Source: Collinsella sp. zg1085
GTDB taxonomy: Bacteria > Actinomycetota > Coriobacteriia > Coriobacteriales > Coriobacteriaceae
DNA: 64,000 nt
NCBI RefSeq assembly: GCF_018889955.1
Contig: NZ_CP076545.1
Location: forward strand, 868,001-932,000
Direction: 5' to 3'
Positions 37,360 through 46,464 of this stretch are shown here, piece by piece (position 1 is the stretch's first letter; the number at the start of each line of letters is the position of its first letter). The translations under genes were made by a program, and so were the position numbers. The notes beneath the pieces were generated by a model that searched no databases, was not told the origin of the DNA, and was given only the letters and a program-made list of their open reading frames with translations.

Positions 37360-37378
37360 ATGATGGAGTAGCCATCAT
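37360..37378 (+). promoter_or_regulatory. Hairpin in the RNase J leader
   Basis: ATGATGG (37360-37366) and CCATCAT (37372-37378) form a perfect 7-bp stem, 39 bp before the RNase J ATG. Upstream, GGCA-ATTG-TGCC (37324-37335) adds a smaller one. A weak promoter (TTCTAG, 16 bp, TAAACT) lies near 37290-37320. Regulation by this hairpin is a guess. Confidence 0.5.
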
Positions 37379-37417
37379 GTACATAAAGAAACGATTGAAA
37401 GGACTGTTGGTCTAACT

Positions 37418-39118
37418 ATGACAACAAGCGAACGAACGCATGCACCCCGCCGGATGCGTGAAGATGCTCCCTTAAAGATTATTCCTTTGGGCGGCCTTGA
37501 TGGTATTGGCAAAAATATGACACTCTTTGAGTGCGGCAATGATATGGTTTTGGTTGATGCGGGTCTTATGTTTCCCGATGATTCTCAGCCCGGAATTGAC
37601 CTTGTTTTGCCCGACTACACCTATGTACTCGAGCATGAAGATAAGCTTCGAGGAATTATTATTACTCATGGGCATGAAGACCATATTGGTGCTCTGCCAT
37701 ATTTGTTGCGCGACCTTAATACCCACGTTCCCATTTATTCGAGCAAGCTAACCATTGGCATGATTCAGGGCAAAATTGCTGAGTTTAAGATTAGAGGTCA
37801 AAAGTTTCGCGAGGTACAGAGCCGCTCACATATTACGCTGGGCTGCTTGAGAATAGACTTTGTATCCATCACTCACTCAATTCCAGGCGCTTTTTCACTG
37901 CGTATCAAAAGTCCACAAGGCACTGTTTTTCACACCGGCGATTATAAGCTTGACCAAACTCCCATTGATGGTATTCGTCCTGATTATGCAGCAATTACTC
38001 AGTTTGGCGCTGAGGGAATTGATCTCTTGCTCGCTGATTCAACCAACTCCGTGCGCCCCGGTTTTACTCCCTCTGAGGCAGCGGTTGGGCCTTACTTATT
38101 TGACGCTATTAAAAACGCCCGTGGCCGCGTGTTTGTAGCAACATTCTCAAGTCAGATACATCGCCTCCAACAGGTATGTGATGCTGCACGGGCCTGCAAA
38201 CGTAAGGTAGTGGTAACAGGTCGCTCCATGCTCACCAATACGCGTGTGGCTCGTGAGCTTGGCTATCTCAAGCTCGATGACGCTGATTTGATTGATGCGT
38301 TTGACTTGCACGGTATTCCTGATGAACAAATTGTTGTGCTTTGCACAGGTTCTCAGGGAGAACCGCTCTCAGCGCTTTCACGCATGGCAAACGGCGAGCA
38401 TAAAACACTTTCTATTCATGAGGGTGACACAGTAATCCTCTCTGCCACTCCGGTTCCCGGAAATGAAAAGGCAGTGCAGCAGGTTGTTAACAGCTTAGCT
38501 AAGCTTGGGTGCGATGTGTACGATAAGAATCGCTGCTTAATACACGTATCAGGACACGGAAGCCAAGAAGAGCTTAAGCTCATGATTGGTATGGTTAATC
38601 CACGCTACTTTATGCCGGTGCATGGCGAAGCGATTCATTTGCGAGCTCATGCCAAGCTAGGAGAGCAGATGGGTATTCCGCGCGAGCGTATTTTCATTGT
38701 TGACAATGGTGATACGCTTGAGATTAAGCACGGCAGAGTAAAGCGTGGTCGAGCGGTTGAATCGGGTGTTGTCTATGTTGATGGTCTCCGTATTGGTGAT
38801 ACCGACCCCATCGTCTTGCGCGACCGCCAAAAGCTCGCGAGCGATGGCATGGTAACTGCAGTTGCTGTTATCAATATGAAGCGTCGATGCGTCGATAAAG
38901 TTGATTTTTCATCCCGCGGTGTATCGTTTAGTGTTGATGATGCCTTTAGTGCTGATGCCGCAGAAACTATCAAAAACACAATTGCTCGTGGTAAATTTAA
39001 CTATACAGCCAGCGGAACCGATGCGCTCAGAAAGGCGCTGCGCGATTCCTTGTCAAACTATATCTGGAATCACACGCGCACACGTCCCATGATTATTCCT
39101 GTGGTAATGGAGGTCTAA
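37418..39118 (+). CDS. rnj: Ribonuclease J
   Basis: Metallo-beta-lactamase/beta-CASP nuclease with 5'-3' exonuclease and endonuclease activity in mRNA and rRNA processing. IIPLGGLDGIGKN opens the fold. The metal motif is HGHEDHIG near residue 85, with further ligands in HSIPGAF, HTGDYKLDQTP and DSTN. The beta-CASP part has VVTGRSM, and the C-terminal HVSGHGSQEEL and PVHGEAIHL complete the site. The product is 566 residues. A basic N-terminal extension of about 20 residues precedes the core. AAAGGA lies 14 bp upstream of the ATG, a slightly long spacing. ftsK follows after 1 bp. Confidence 0.95.
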   Translation: MTTSERTHAPRRMREDAPLKIIPLGGLDGIGKNMTLFECGNDMVLVDAGLMFPDDSQPGIDLVLPDYTYVLEHEDKLRGIIITHGHEDHIGALPYLLRDLNTHVPIYSSKLTIGMIQGKIAEFKIRGQKFREVQSRSHITLGCLRIDFVSITHSIPGAFSLRIKSPQGTVFHTGDYKLDQTPIDGIRPDYAAITQFGAEGIDLLLADSTNSVRPGFTPSEAAVGPYLFDAIKNARGRVFVATFSSQIHRLQQVCDAARACKRKVVVTGRSMLTNTRVARELGYLKLDDADLIDAFDLHGIPDEQIVVLCTGSQGEPLSALSRMANGEHKTLSIHEGDTVILSATPVPGNEKAVQQVVNSLAKLGCDVYDKNRCLIHVSGHGSQEELKLMIGMVNPRYFMPVHGEAIHLRAHAKLGEQMGIPRERIFIVDNGDTLEIKHGRVKRGRAVESGVVYVDGLRIGDTDPIVLRDRQKLASDGMVTAVAVINMKRRCVDKVDFSSRGVSFSVDDAFSADAAETIKNTIARGKFNYTASGTDALRKALRDSLSNYIWNHTRTRPMIIPVVMEV

Positions 39119-39119
39119 G

Positions 39120-41867
39120 GTGGCAGCTGCCTCCGCTAAAAAGAACAACAACAAAAAACGCTCAGCTACAACAGGTAGCCGCTCAAACCAATATACAGGA
39201 GCAGGTCTTCGCGCTCGACAGACACCGAGCGCAAAAGCCCCAGCTGCCGCTCCAGTAGAGCCCTTACTCGATAGGGGCGCTTACCGCGATATAGCAGGCG
39301 TTATACTTGGAGTACTTGCGCTTGCGTGTTTTTTAGCAGTTATAGCACCTAGTACCGCTCCCATTACGCGAGCCATTTCTGAGTTCTTCCACCTAGGATT
39401 TGGTCTTGGTGCCTATGTGGTACCGCTTGTTTTGCTTGCCGGTGCTGCTCTGCTCTTTATACCAGACTCATCGTTAGTGGGTGGGCGCACCGCACTCGGT
39501 GGGCTACTTATTTTTGTGGCCATATGCACAGTGTTGTCACTCATGGTGCCCGGAACCGATGCTATTACCTCACCGATGTTTAGCGCCCAAAACCTGAGCA
39601 GTTCAGGAGGCTATCTCGGAGCAAGTCTGGCATCGCTTCTACAATCAGCCTTTGGTAAATCAATTGCTCTGGTGCTTGTATCAGGGCTCATTTTGCTCGG
39701 TCTTGTTTTGCTTGGCTTTTCTATTGGAGGGCTTATTGAAGCCGTTCGTACCCGTATTCAGGGGATTCGTCACCGGCCAAGCATTGATGTTAATGAAGCA
39801 CCTTGGGGAGAAGAGACTTCTGAGAGTGCGCTGCTCAAAGCTATGCCTGTACGCGGGGCTCAGTCGCAGCTTTTTGAGGAACCAGCAGGTGTCACAAGCT
39901 TCATTGGTAGCCGTAAAACAAGTGTCCGTGAGCATTTTGCCCACACATCTGAACCTGATGAAGACCCTCTTGTCACGATTGATGAAGCCACCGCTCAAGA
40001 TGTATCACCGTCGCTCACAAGTGCTGAGTCTGCGTCCACTGCTACAACAAGGCTTATTCCTATTGAAAATAACTATGTAAATGAAGAGAATACAGATAAT
40101 GCAGCTCCTGCAACGCAGCTTTTGCATGATGGGCCGTCCTCTCAAATAGAGCTCTCAGACGTAGATTCCGATGCAGAGCCGCCTTTGACATACGTTAGCA
40201 CCAAAACCAGTACCAATGATACTGAGCCACAAACGGTGCTTGATGCATTAACGGGAACACAGCGGCCTATTCCCAGTTTTTTGAAGACTCACGAAGTCTC
40301 TTCACCAGCGTCTGCCACTCAAATTGCATCTACGCAGGTAGCAGCTGCCCCACATTCAGATGAAGCAGAAGCGGCCACAGAGCCTATGCTTCCGCCCATG
40401 TCTATGTTGCGTCATAACCCTCAGTCAAAACAAACTGCGTCAAGCTCTAAAGAGCTTGAACAGACAGCGGCAAATCTTGAATCAACGCTTCATGAATTTG
40501 GTCTCAAGTCTGCTGTGGTGGGTTGGATTGCAGGACCGACGGTTACTACGTTTAAGGTGCAGCCCGGTGAGGGCGAGCGTGTTAGTCGCATAAATAGTCT
40601 TGAAGATGATATTGCGCTTACCCTTGCAACTGATTCGGTACGCATATTTGCACCTATTCCTGGAACTTCACTTGTGGGTATTGAGATTCCCAATAGAACT
40701 CGTCAAACCGTTACCTTTGGTGATATTTTGCCCTATGTAAGTGGAGGACCACTTGAGTTTGCGCTTGGTCGCGATGCCGAGGGCTCACCCATGGTAGCTG
40801 ACCTTGCAAAAATGCCTCATCTTTTGATTGCTGGCACCACAGGGTCAGGTAAGTCAGTTGTTATCAGCTCAATTGTTATGTCGCTTTTAATGCGAACCTT
40901 CCCTGAAGATGTACGACTCATCATGATTGACCCCAAACGCGTAGAGTTTGCGCCCTACGATGGCCTACCTCATTTGTATGTTCCCGTGGTAACTGAGCCA
41001 AAACAGGCGGCAAGCGCTCTTCAATGGGCGGTGTCTGAGATGGAGCGTCGTCTCAAGATATTTGAACGGATTGGCGTTAGAAAGATTGCTACTTTCAACG
41101 AAAAACAAGCCGCCGGTGAGTTTGAGCATTATGACAATCCACCCAACAAGATGCCCTATCTTGTTATTGTTATTGACGAGCTGAGCGATCTTATGATGGT
41201 TGCCGGTAAAGACGTTGAAGCAAGTATTGTTCGCATTGCACAACTTGGTCGTGCGGCTGGTATCCATATGATTGTTGCGACGCAACGGCCGAGTTCTAAT
41301 GTAGTTACAGGCTTAATTAAAGCAAATATCACCAATCGAATCGGATTAACGGTTGCAACCGGCATTGACTCACGCGTAATCCTCGACCAAACTGGCGCAG
41401 AGAAGCTTACCGGTCAGGGAGATATGCTCTTTTCGCGCGTTGATTGGGGTAAGCCTAAACGTATTCAGGGCTGCTATGTATCTGATGAAGAAATTGTTTC
41501 GGTTGTCGATTTCATTAAAGAACATAGTCACGTTGAATATCACGAGGAGATTTTATCGCAGGTCACACCTGCTACTGTTGCAGGCAAAATCGATGCTCGT
41601 GATGCAAGTGATGATGACCCGCTGCTTTGGGACGCAGCGCGTATTGTGGTTGACTCGCAACTAGGTTCTACCTCAGGCCTGCAGCGCCGTCTCAAAGTTG
41701 GCTATGCTCGAGCTGGTAGAATCATGGATATGTTAGAGGAGAAGGGGATTGTAGGTCCCCCCGATGGCTCAAAACCCCGTGAGGTCTTGCTTGACATGGA
41801 GGCACTACAGGCACTTGAAGCGCTTGAGACGCCACTAAGCGAAGATGAACTAGGAGGTGGATACTGA
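39120..41867 (+). CDS. ftsK: DNA translocase FtsK/SpoIIIE
   Basis: Septal DNA pump that clears chromosome termini during division. It starts at GTG 39120, one base after the RNase J stop, with GGAGG just upstream. A Lys/Ala-rich N-terminus is followed by about four membrane helices (residues 55-210) and a long low-complexity linker (about 230-440). The motor domain has Walker A GTTGSGKS near residue 575 and Walker B VIVIDELSDLMM. A C-terminal winged-helix gamma domain (RRLKVGYARAGRIMDMLEEKG) reads KOPS sites in other species. The length of 915 is normal. The stop overlaps the next gene by one base. Confidence 0.95.
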   Translation: MAAASAKKNNNKKRSATTGSRSNQYTGAGLRARQTPSAKAPAAAPVEPLLDRGAYRDIAGVILGVLALACFLAVIAPSTAPITRAISEFFHLGFGLGAYVVPLVLLAGAALLFIPDSSLVGGRTALGGLLIFVAICTVLSLMVPGTDAITSPMFSAQNLSSSGGYLGASLASLLQSAFGKSIALVLVSGLILLGLVLLGFSIGGLIEAVRTRIQGIRHRPSIDVNEAPWGEETSESALLKAMPVRGAQSQLFEEPAGVTSFIGSRKTSVREHFAHTSEPDEDPLVTIDEATAQDVSPSLTSAESASTATTRLIPIENNYVNEENTDNAAPATQLLHDGPSSQIELSDVDSDAEPPLTYVSTKTSTNDTEPQTVLDALTGTQRPIPSFLKTHEVSSPASATQIASTQVAAAPHSDEAEAATEPMLPPMSMLRHNPQSKQTASSSKELEQTAANLESTLHEFGLKSAVVGWIAGPTVTTFKVQPGEGERVSRINSLEDDIALTLATDSVRIFAPIPGTSLVGIEIPNRTRQTVTFGDILPYVSGGPLEFALGRDAEGSPMVADLAKMPHLLIAGTTGSGKSVVISSIVMSLLMRTFPEDVRLIMIDPKRVEFAPYDGLPHLYVPVVTEPKQAASALQWAVSEMERRLKIFERIGVRKIATFNEKQAAGEFEHYDNPPNKMPYLVIVIDELSDLMMVAGKDVEASIVRIAQLGRAAGIHMIVATQRPSSNVVTGLIKANITNRIGLTVATGIDSRVILDQTGAEKLTGQGDMLFSRVDWGKPKRIQGCYVSDEEIVSVVDFIKEHSHVEYHEEILSQVTPATVAGKIDARDASDDDPLLWDAARIVVDSQLGSTSGLQRRLKVGYARAGRIMDMLEEKGIVGPPDGSKPREVLLDMEALQALEALETPLSEDELGGGY

Positions 41868-43111
41868 TGGGTTTAAGCTTTGGTGATATGCTGGTTAATC
41901 GTCGTCGTCAGATGGGTCTTTCTATTCAGCAGGTGGCTAACACCATCAAAATGCGCCCACAGATTATCGAGTACTTTGAGACAAGCAACTTTGAAGCCAT
42001 GCCACCGCGCGGGTATGCACAGGGCATGATTTCGAGCTATGCACGTTTTTTAGGACTTAACCCGCGCGAAGTAGTTGATGCCTATTATGAGGGACTGTAT
42101 CTGTTTGAACATTCAGCGGCAGGTGCTAGCTCCTCAAATTTTACCGGAGCGATGGACGCGCGTCCTCGAAGTGCCAACGATGCAGGGCGCTACCTCATGG
42201 TTGATGGGCGAGAAGCTGGTTCTCGCTTTGCACAGCGTCCTCCCCAGGCGGGTTATGTGACCGAAATTGATCACCCCACTTCCACGCCAACTCCCACACG
42301 CTCGTGGAGGTCTCAGCAAAACCCTGGACTGGTGCCCGCGCGTAATGCTGCTCAGATTCGTGGTGGGGAGCGTACACAGCAGATGCATCCCGCGCGCGGA
42401 CGCACCGGGCACATGTTGGCACAGCGAGGCCGGGCTAATTCTCGTCCAGCGCGTGAGAGGCGTAACAGCTATGCTGGCACACGCCAGCAAGGAGCTCGCG
42501 CGCGGAATACACAACGTGGGTTTAATATGGGCACTCTGCTGAGTGACCGTCGCTTTATAGTTGGCTGTCTCGCACTTATAGCACTCCTTTTGATTGCGGT
42601 GTTTATATTGTCCCTTCGCGCGTGTACAGCTCCTGCCACCACCACAACAGTAGTGTCGAGTGCTGATAGTGGAAGTACAACCACAACAGATGCAAAAACA
42701 CGTGAAGCTACTACCACAGGAAACACCGCTAGCTCCGAGCAGCTACAACAAGCACCTGCTCAGGAGCAGCCACAAGCGCCAAGCGAATATCATGTCAAAG
42801 TTGCCTATACCGGGTCTAGTACCGCGTGGATTGAAATACGTGTTGATGGTCAGCTTGTTGCTGAGTCGGGAAACGTAGTAAAAGGCTTTAGCCATGAATA
42901 CATTGTTAAACAGTCGATTGAAATATCAACGAATGCACCCGCTGATGTTGAAGTCACCAAAGATGGTGAACGCGTGCGATATGATTCTAAATCGTCTGGT
43001 ATTGGAAAGATTTTAATCCGGGTACCTGCAGCTAGCTCGCCGGCTCCCGAGGCTCCTGCCCAAGAGGGACAAGATGCGGCTCAGCAGCAAGAATCGACGG
43101 GCACAGCGTAG
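41867..43111 (+). CDS. RodZ-like membrane protein with N-terminal helix-turn-helix
   Basis: RodZ-type proteins link the cytoskeleton and cell-wall machinery; in cocci or short rods the role is less clear. An N-terminal HTH (FGDMLVNRRRQMGLSIQQVA, residues 5-75) resembles the RodZ HTH_25 domain. A long disordered Arg/Gln/Pro-rich linker follows (about 85-225), then one membrane helix (230-251) and a Thr/Gln-rich stretch. A C-terminal beta domain (about 313-395) resembles DUF4115. It starts one base before the end of ftsK, so the two are coupled. The linker is unusually basic. The RodZ function is inferred from architecture. Confidence 0.82.
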   Translation: MGLSFGDMLVNRRRQMGLSIQQVANTIKMRPQIIEYFETSNFEAMPPRGYAQGMISSYARFLGLNPREVVDAYYEGLYLFEHSAAGASSSNFTGAMDARPRSANDAGRYLMVDGREAGSRFAQRPPQAGYVTEIDHPTSTPTPTRSWRSQQNPGLVPARNAAQIRGGERTQQMHPARGRTGHMLAQRGRANSRPARERRNSYAGTRQQGARARNTQRGFNMGTLLSDRRFIVGCLALIALLLIAVFILSLRACTAPATTTTVVSSADSGSTTTTDAKTREATTTGNTASSEQLQQAPAQEQPQAPSEYHVKVAYTGSSTAWIEIRVDGQLVAESGNVVKGFSHEYIVKQSIEISTNAPADVEVTKDGERVRYDSKSSGIGKILIRVPAASSPAPEAPAQEGQDAAQQQESTGTA

Positions 43112-43200
43112 TGTTTGAGTGTACATAAGCTTTGATGCCTCTCATTGAGAGATTCTAGTTCTGAAAACTTCGATACAACGTATGATAGTGAGGGATACTA

Positions 43201-43698
43201 ATGGCAAAAGATTCAAGCTTTGATATTGTTTCAGAAGTCGATATGCAAGAAGTTGACAACGCCTATCAACAAACGGCACGTGAAATTACCCAGCGCTATG
43301 ACCTGAAAGATTCAGGTGCAAGCATAAGCTTTTCTAAGCCTGAAAAAACTATAACAATCAATGCACCCGCAGATTTTGTAGCACGCCAGATTATTGATGT
43401 CATGGGTTCAAAACTTATTAAACGCAGTATTGAACTTTCTGCCATAAACTGGGATGCACCACTTGCAGCCTCTGGTGGTACCGTGCGAGTTGTGGGTCAC
43501 CTCATTGCTGGTATTGACCAAAGTTTGGCAAAGCGTATTAACAAAGATATTAAAGACCTCAAAGCAAAGGTTAAGGTTACTATTGAGGGAGACCGGCTCC
43601 GCGTGTCGTCGGCTTCAAAAGATGCCTTGCAATCAATTATTGCGTTTGTACGCGAACAAGACTATGGTCAGCCTCTACAGTTTGTAAATTATCGCTAG
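43201..43698 (+). CDS. yajQ: YajQ-family nucleotide-binding protein
   Basis: YajQ proteins are small cytoplasmic proteins; some bind cyclic di-GMP. The family start SSFDIVSEVDMQEVDNA and the internal DLKDSGASISF are both present. The second domain with RVVGHLIAGIDQSLAKRINKDIK and the end QDYGQPLQFVNYR also match. The 165-residue length is exact. GTGAGGGAT precedes the ATG. It stands 89 bp after the RodZ-like gene and 10 bp before rimO. Ligand binding here is not established. Confidence 0.93.
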   Translation: MAKDSSFDIVSEVDMQEVDNAYQQTAREITQRYDLKDSGASISFSKPEKTITINAPADFVARQIIDVMGSKLIKRSIELSAINWDAPLAASGGTVRVVGHLIAGIDQSLAKRINKDIKDLKAKVKVTIEGDRLRVSSASKDALQSIIAFVREQDYGQPLQFVNYR

Positions 43699-43708
43699 GA
43701 AAATATTC

Positions 43709-45058
43709 ATGTCACTTGGTTCACTTCACTATATAACCCTTGGTTGTGCAAAAAATGAGGTCGATACAGACCGCATGCGCTCGCTGTTGAGCGCCGCAGG
43801 ATACACTGAGACAGATTCCCCGCAAGAGGCGGCGGCAGTACTCATTAACACCTGTTCGTTTTTGGCAGCAGCCACCACCGAAAGTCTTGAAGCAACCTTT
43901 GAAGTTGCGCGTGAAGCAGATGGTCTCACACGCCGCCCGCAAATTATCATGTGCGGCTGTGTTCCTTCGCGCTATGGTCAAGAACTAAACGCAGAGCTTC
44001 CCGAAGTTGCTGCCTTTGTGAACACCCGTGAAGAAGACGCTATTGTGTCGGTGGTTGATTCGGTACTTGGTATCAAGCGCAGTGAACCTCCTCATCTACC
44101 TAAGGTTAAGCGTACGGTTGAAAGCGCAGTAGCCTATCTCAAAATCTCTGATGGATGTGATCGTTTTTGCAGCTTCTGCGCAATTCCTTATATTCGCGGA
44201 GCCTACCAATCACGCTCAGCTGCACAAATTCTTGCTGAGGCACAAGAGCTGGTTGCAGGTGGTGTTCGTGAGCTCGTTCTCATTGGTCAAGATACCGGTG
44301 TTTGGGGCAGTGATTTTGATGAACGCCAAGGCGCAACAGGTCCCAAAAATCTCGCCCAGTTGCTTGTTTATTTGGCAGAGGCTTTGCGTGAGCAGCAGGT
44401 TTGGATACGCGTTTTATATCTGCAGCCAGAAGGCATGACAGAAGAGCTTGTTGCAGCAATTCGCGATACTCCAGAGGTGTTGCCATACATCGATATTCCG
44501 GTACAGCATGTAAGCAAGCATGTGCTGGCAGACATGAACCGAACAGGGTCAGAGGCGGAGCTTCGTGAATTGTTCCGGTGGCTACGTTCAGAAATTCCTC
44601 ATATGGTTATTCGCACCACGTATTTAGCTGGATTTCCTGGTGAGACCGATAAAGACGCTGAGGATATGCTGCACTTTATGACCGATTTATCCTTTGACTA
44701 CACGAGCGTTTTTGCGTATTCGCGCGAAGAAGGTACCAGTGCCTATGATATGGATAATCAGGTTGCGGATGATGTTATCTTAGCACGTACCCAAGCGGGA
44801 CTTGATGTAGCAGAAGAGCTCGGATTTGCATCAACTGCTGCCCATGTGGGTGAGACTGCACTGGTGTTGATTGATGGCATCGATGAGGGCGATGAGGGGC
44901 CAGAGCTTATTGGACATGCATGGTTTCAAGCTCCTGATAGCGATGGTGCTGTACATCTTCCACTTGGCGAGGCTTCGGTGGGCGATATAGTAATGGTCAA
45001 GTTTGACGACAGTGTTTGCTATGAGCTTATGGGTCATGTAGTGAGAGGTACTGAGTAA
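43709..45058 (+). CDS. rimO: Ribosomal protein S12 methylthiotransferase RimO
   Basis: Radical SAM enzyme that methylthiolates Asp88 (E. coli numbering) of ribosomal protein S12. The UPF0004 domain begins YITLGCAKNEVDTDRM, the RimO-specific opening. NTCSFL and MCGCVPSRYG supply more cluster cysteines. The radical SAM motif is CDRFCSFCAIPYIRG. A C-terminal TRAM domain follows after about residue 375. It is 449 residues long, complete, and the third methylthiotransferase type in this window besides MtaB and MiaB. The stop shares a base with the pgsA ATG. Confidence 0.94.
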   Translation: MSLGSLHYITLGCAKNEVDTDRMRSLLSAAGYTETDSPQEAAAVLINTCSFLAAATTESLEATFEVAREADGLTRRPQIIMCGCVPSRYGQELNAELPEVAAFVNTREEDAIVSVVDSVLGIKRSEPPHLPKVKRTVESAVAYLKISDGCDRFCSFCAIPYIRGAYQSRSAAQILAEAQELVAGGVRELVLIGQDTGVWGSDFDERQGATGPKNLAQLLVYLAEALREQQVWIRVLYLQPEGMTEELVAAIRDTPEVLPYIDIPVQHVSKHVLADMNRTGSEAELRELFRWLRSEIPHMVIRTTYLAGFPGETDKDAEDMLHFMTDLSFDYTSVFAYSREEGTSAYDMDNQVADDVILARTQAGLDVAEELGFASTAAHVGETALVLIDGIDEGDEGPELIGHAWFQAPDSDGAVHLPLGEASVGDIVMVKFDDSVCYELMGHVVRGTE

Positions 45059-45690
45059 TGTCGCAGCAGCGTAAAGTAGAAAAGGCTGGCCCCACAAGCA
45101 TTTGGACACCGGCTAATATCGTAACCTGTATTCGTATAGTTTGTATTCCTATCTTTATGTTTGTTGCTGAGCTTCGCACCTCTATACCGGCAGACACAAG
45201 CTCCGAGGTAGGATTTGCAGGTGTTGAGCTTGCTGCATTTATACTCTTTGTGCTGCTCTCGCTAACCGACAAAGTCGATGGAACCTTAGCACGCCGACGG
45301 GGAGAAATAACCGACTTCGGAAAATTTCTTGACCCCATTGCTGATAAGCTCCTTGTTTTTTCAGCATTACTTATCTTGCTTCAGCAAGGCATGGTTGGTA
45401 TAGCAGGGGTCTTTATTATTTTGTTGCGTGAGTTTTTAGTAAGTGCGCTTCGTATGCTCGCGGGTTCTCAAGGAAGAGTTATTGCTGCAGATACCTTAGG
45501 TAAATGGAAAACAGCAGCCACCATGGTATCGATTTCCTGCTTTTTATTATGGCGTGCCTTACCGCCTGTGGCATACGCTGATGCACTTTGGTGGGTTTCT
45601 AACATCATCTACGCTATCGCCGTTTTGTTAACCATTGTTTCTGGTCTTCAGTACTTCTACAATGCACGCGATGTTGTTTGTAAAGTGTAG
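45058..45690 (+). CDS. pgsA: CDP-diacylglycerol-glycerol-3-phosphate 3-phosphatidyltransferase
   Basis: Membrane enzyme that makes phosphatidylglycerol phosphate. The CDP-alcohol phosphotransferase signature is complete: D-K-V-D-G-T-L-A-R then G-K-F-L-D-P-I-A-D-K, near residues 72-100. The first part ANIVTCIRIVCIPIF matches the first membrane helix of PgsA, and several later helices follow. The length of 210 is usual. It overlaps rimO by 1 bp, and pncC follows after 6 bp; rimO-pgsA-cinA-recA is a conserved Gram-positive order. Another CDP-alcohol enzyme cannot be excluded, but the length and context favour PgsA. Confidence 0.9.
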   Translation: MSQQRKVEKAGPTSIWTPANIVTCIRIVCIPIFMFVAELRTSIPADTSSEVGFAGVELAAFILFVLLSLTDKVDGTLARRRGEITDFGKFLDPIADKLLVFSALLILLQQGMVGIAGVFIILLREFLVSALRMLAGSQGRVIAADTLGKWKTAATMVSISCFLLWRALPPVAYADALWWVSNIIYAIAVLLTIVSGLQYFYNARDVVCKV

Positions 45691-45696
45691 ATTCAT

Positions 45697-46194
45697 ATGT
45701 GTGCACACACGGATAATGAGACGCAAGAACAGCAAGCCCAAAAACTTGTAGATGCCCTTGTGCGGCATAGTTATACCATCTCGACTGCCGAGTCATGCAC
45801 CGCAGGTCTGATTGCAGCTGGTATCGCTGATGTTGCCGGTGCGTCAAGGGTTTTGCGAGGTGGGGTAGTAAGTTATTGTGATGAGGTTAAAGAACAAATA
45901 CTTGGCGTAGAGTCATCATCACTTACACAATACAGTGCCGTATCTGAGGTGGTGGCACTGGAGATGGCTACACGTGCGCAGCAGCTATTTGCGACAGACG
46001 TTGCCATAAGTGCCACCGGCTATGCAGGGCCTGGTGGCGGCACTGAGTTAGACCCGGTTGGCAGTGTATACCTTGGTTTAGCCATGTGTAACCACACCCG
46101 CGTAAAACGTTATTGCTTTTCAGGCAGTCGAGCTGAAGTACGCCGCGCGGCTGTTCAGGCTGCTTTTGAGCTAATTTGTGAGGTGCTATCATAG
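45697..46194 (+). CDS. pncC: Nicotinamide-nucleotide amidohydrolase PncC (CinA C-terminal type)
   Basis: Deamidates nicotinamide mononucleotide to nicotinic acid mononucleotide in NAD salvage. The product corresponds to the C-terminal half of CinA only. TISTAESCTAGLIAA, the GGVVSYCDEVK segment and SATGYAGPGGGTELDPVGSVYL are present. The 165-residue length means there is no CinA N-terminal (MoCF-like) domain, and nothing upstream encodes one. No Shine-Dalgarno is evident at the ATG, so translation may depend on pgsA. It is followed by 270 bp of non-coding sequence containing the recA promoter. Confidence 0.92.
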   Translation: MCAHTDNETQEQQAQKLVDALVRHSYTISTAESCTAGLIAAGIADVAGASRVLRGGVVSYCDEVKEQILGVESSSLTQYSAVSEVVALEMATRAQQLFATDVAISATGYAGPGGGTELDPVGSVYLGLAMCNHTRVKRYCFSGSRAEVRRAAVQAAFELICEVLS

Positions 46195-46405
46195 ACTTGG
46201 CAAGCGCCAATTTAATTCAACACAGAGATATTGTGTTGCTCTTTTCTAAATCTTATGAAGAAACTCAAACAATCTGCGTCTTAGATAGTGCGCTGAGCTG
46301 CAAAAAGTAGAAATGTGAGAGTTTTGAATGAGTTTCACGCTAGATGTTTGATAGATATGTTGAAAAAAGATGCAAGTTGTACTCGGTATGATTCCCGTAG
46401 GCTTC

Positions 46406-46434
46406 TTGCAACGAACGCCTGTTCGATGTAAGAT
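46406..46434 (+). promoter_or_regulatory. recA promoter
   Basis: TTGCAA (46406-46411), 17-bp spacer, TAAGAT (46429-46434), 30 bp before the recA ATG. The spacer contains a perfect SOS box, so LexA would block polymerase directly. The rest of 46195-46405 shows no gene. Confidence 0.75.
46412..46425 (+). promoter_or_regulatory. SOS box (LexA operator) of recA
   Basis: CGAAC-GCCT-GTTCG is an exact match to the Gram-positive LexA/DinR operator CGAAC-N4-GTTCG. It lies between -35 and -10 of the recA promoter. Confidence 0.9.
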
Positions 46435-46464
46435 ACAACTGTCCGGTTTGAAAGAGAGGGTTTC

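Noticed and set aside
37428-37441. CGAACGAACGCATG at the RNase J start as an SOS box
   Set aside because: The right half lacks GTTCG and the site is inside the coding sequence.
45697-46194. pncC considered as a truncated cinA pseudogene
   Set aside because: Stand-alone PncC enzymes of this length are normal and the coding sequence is intact.
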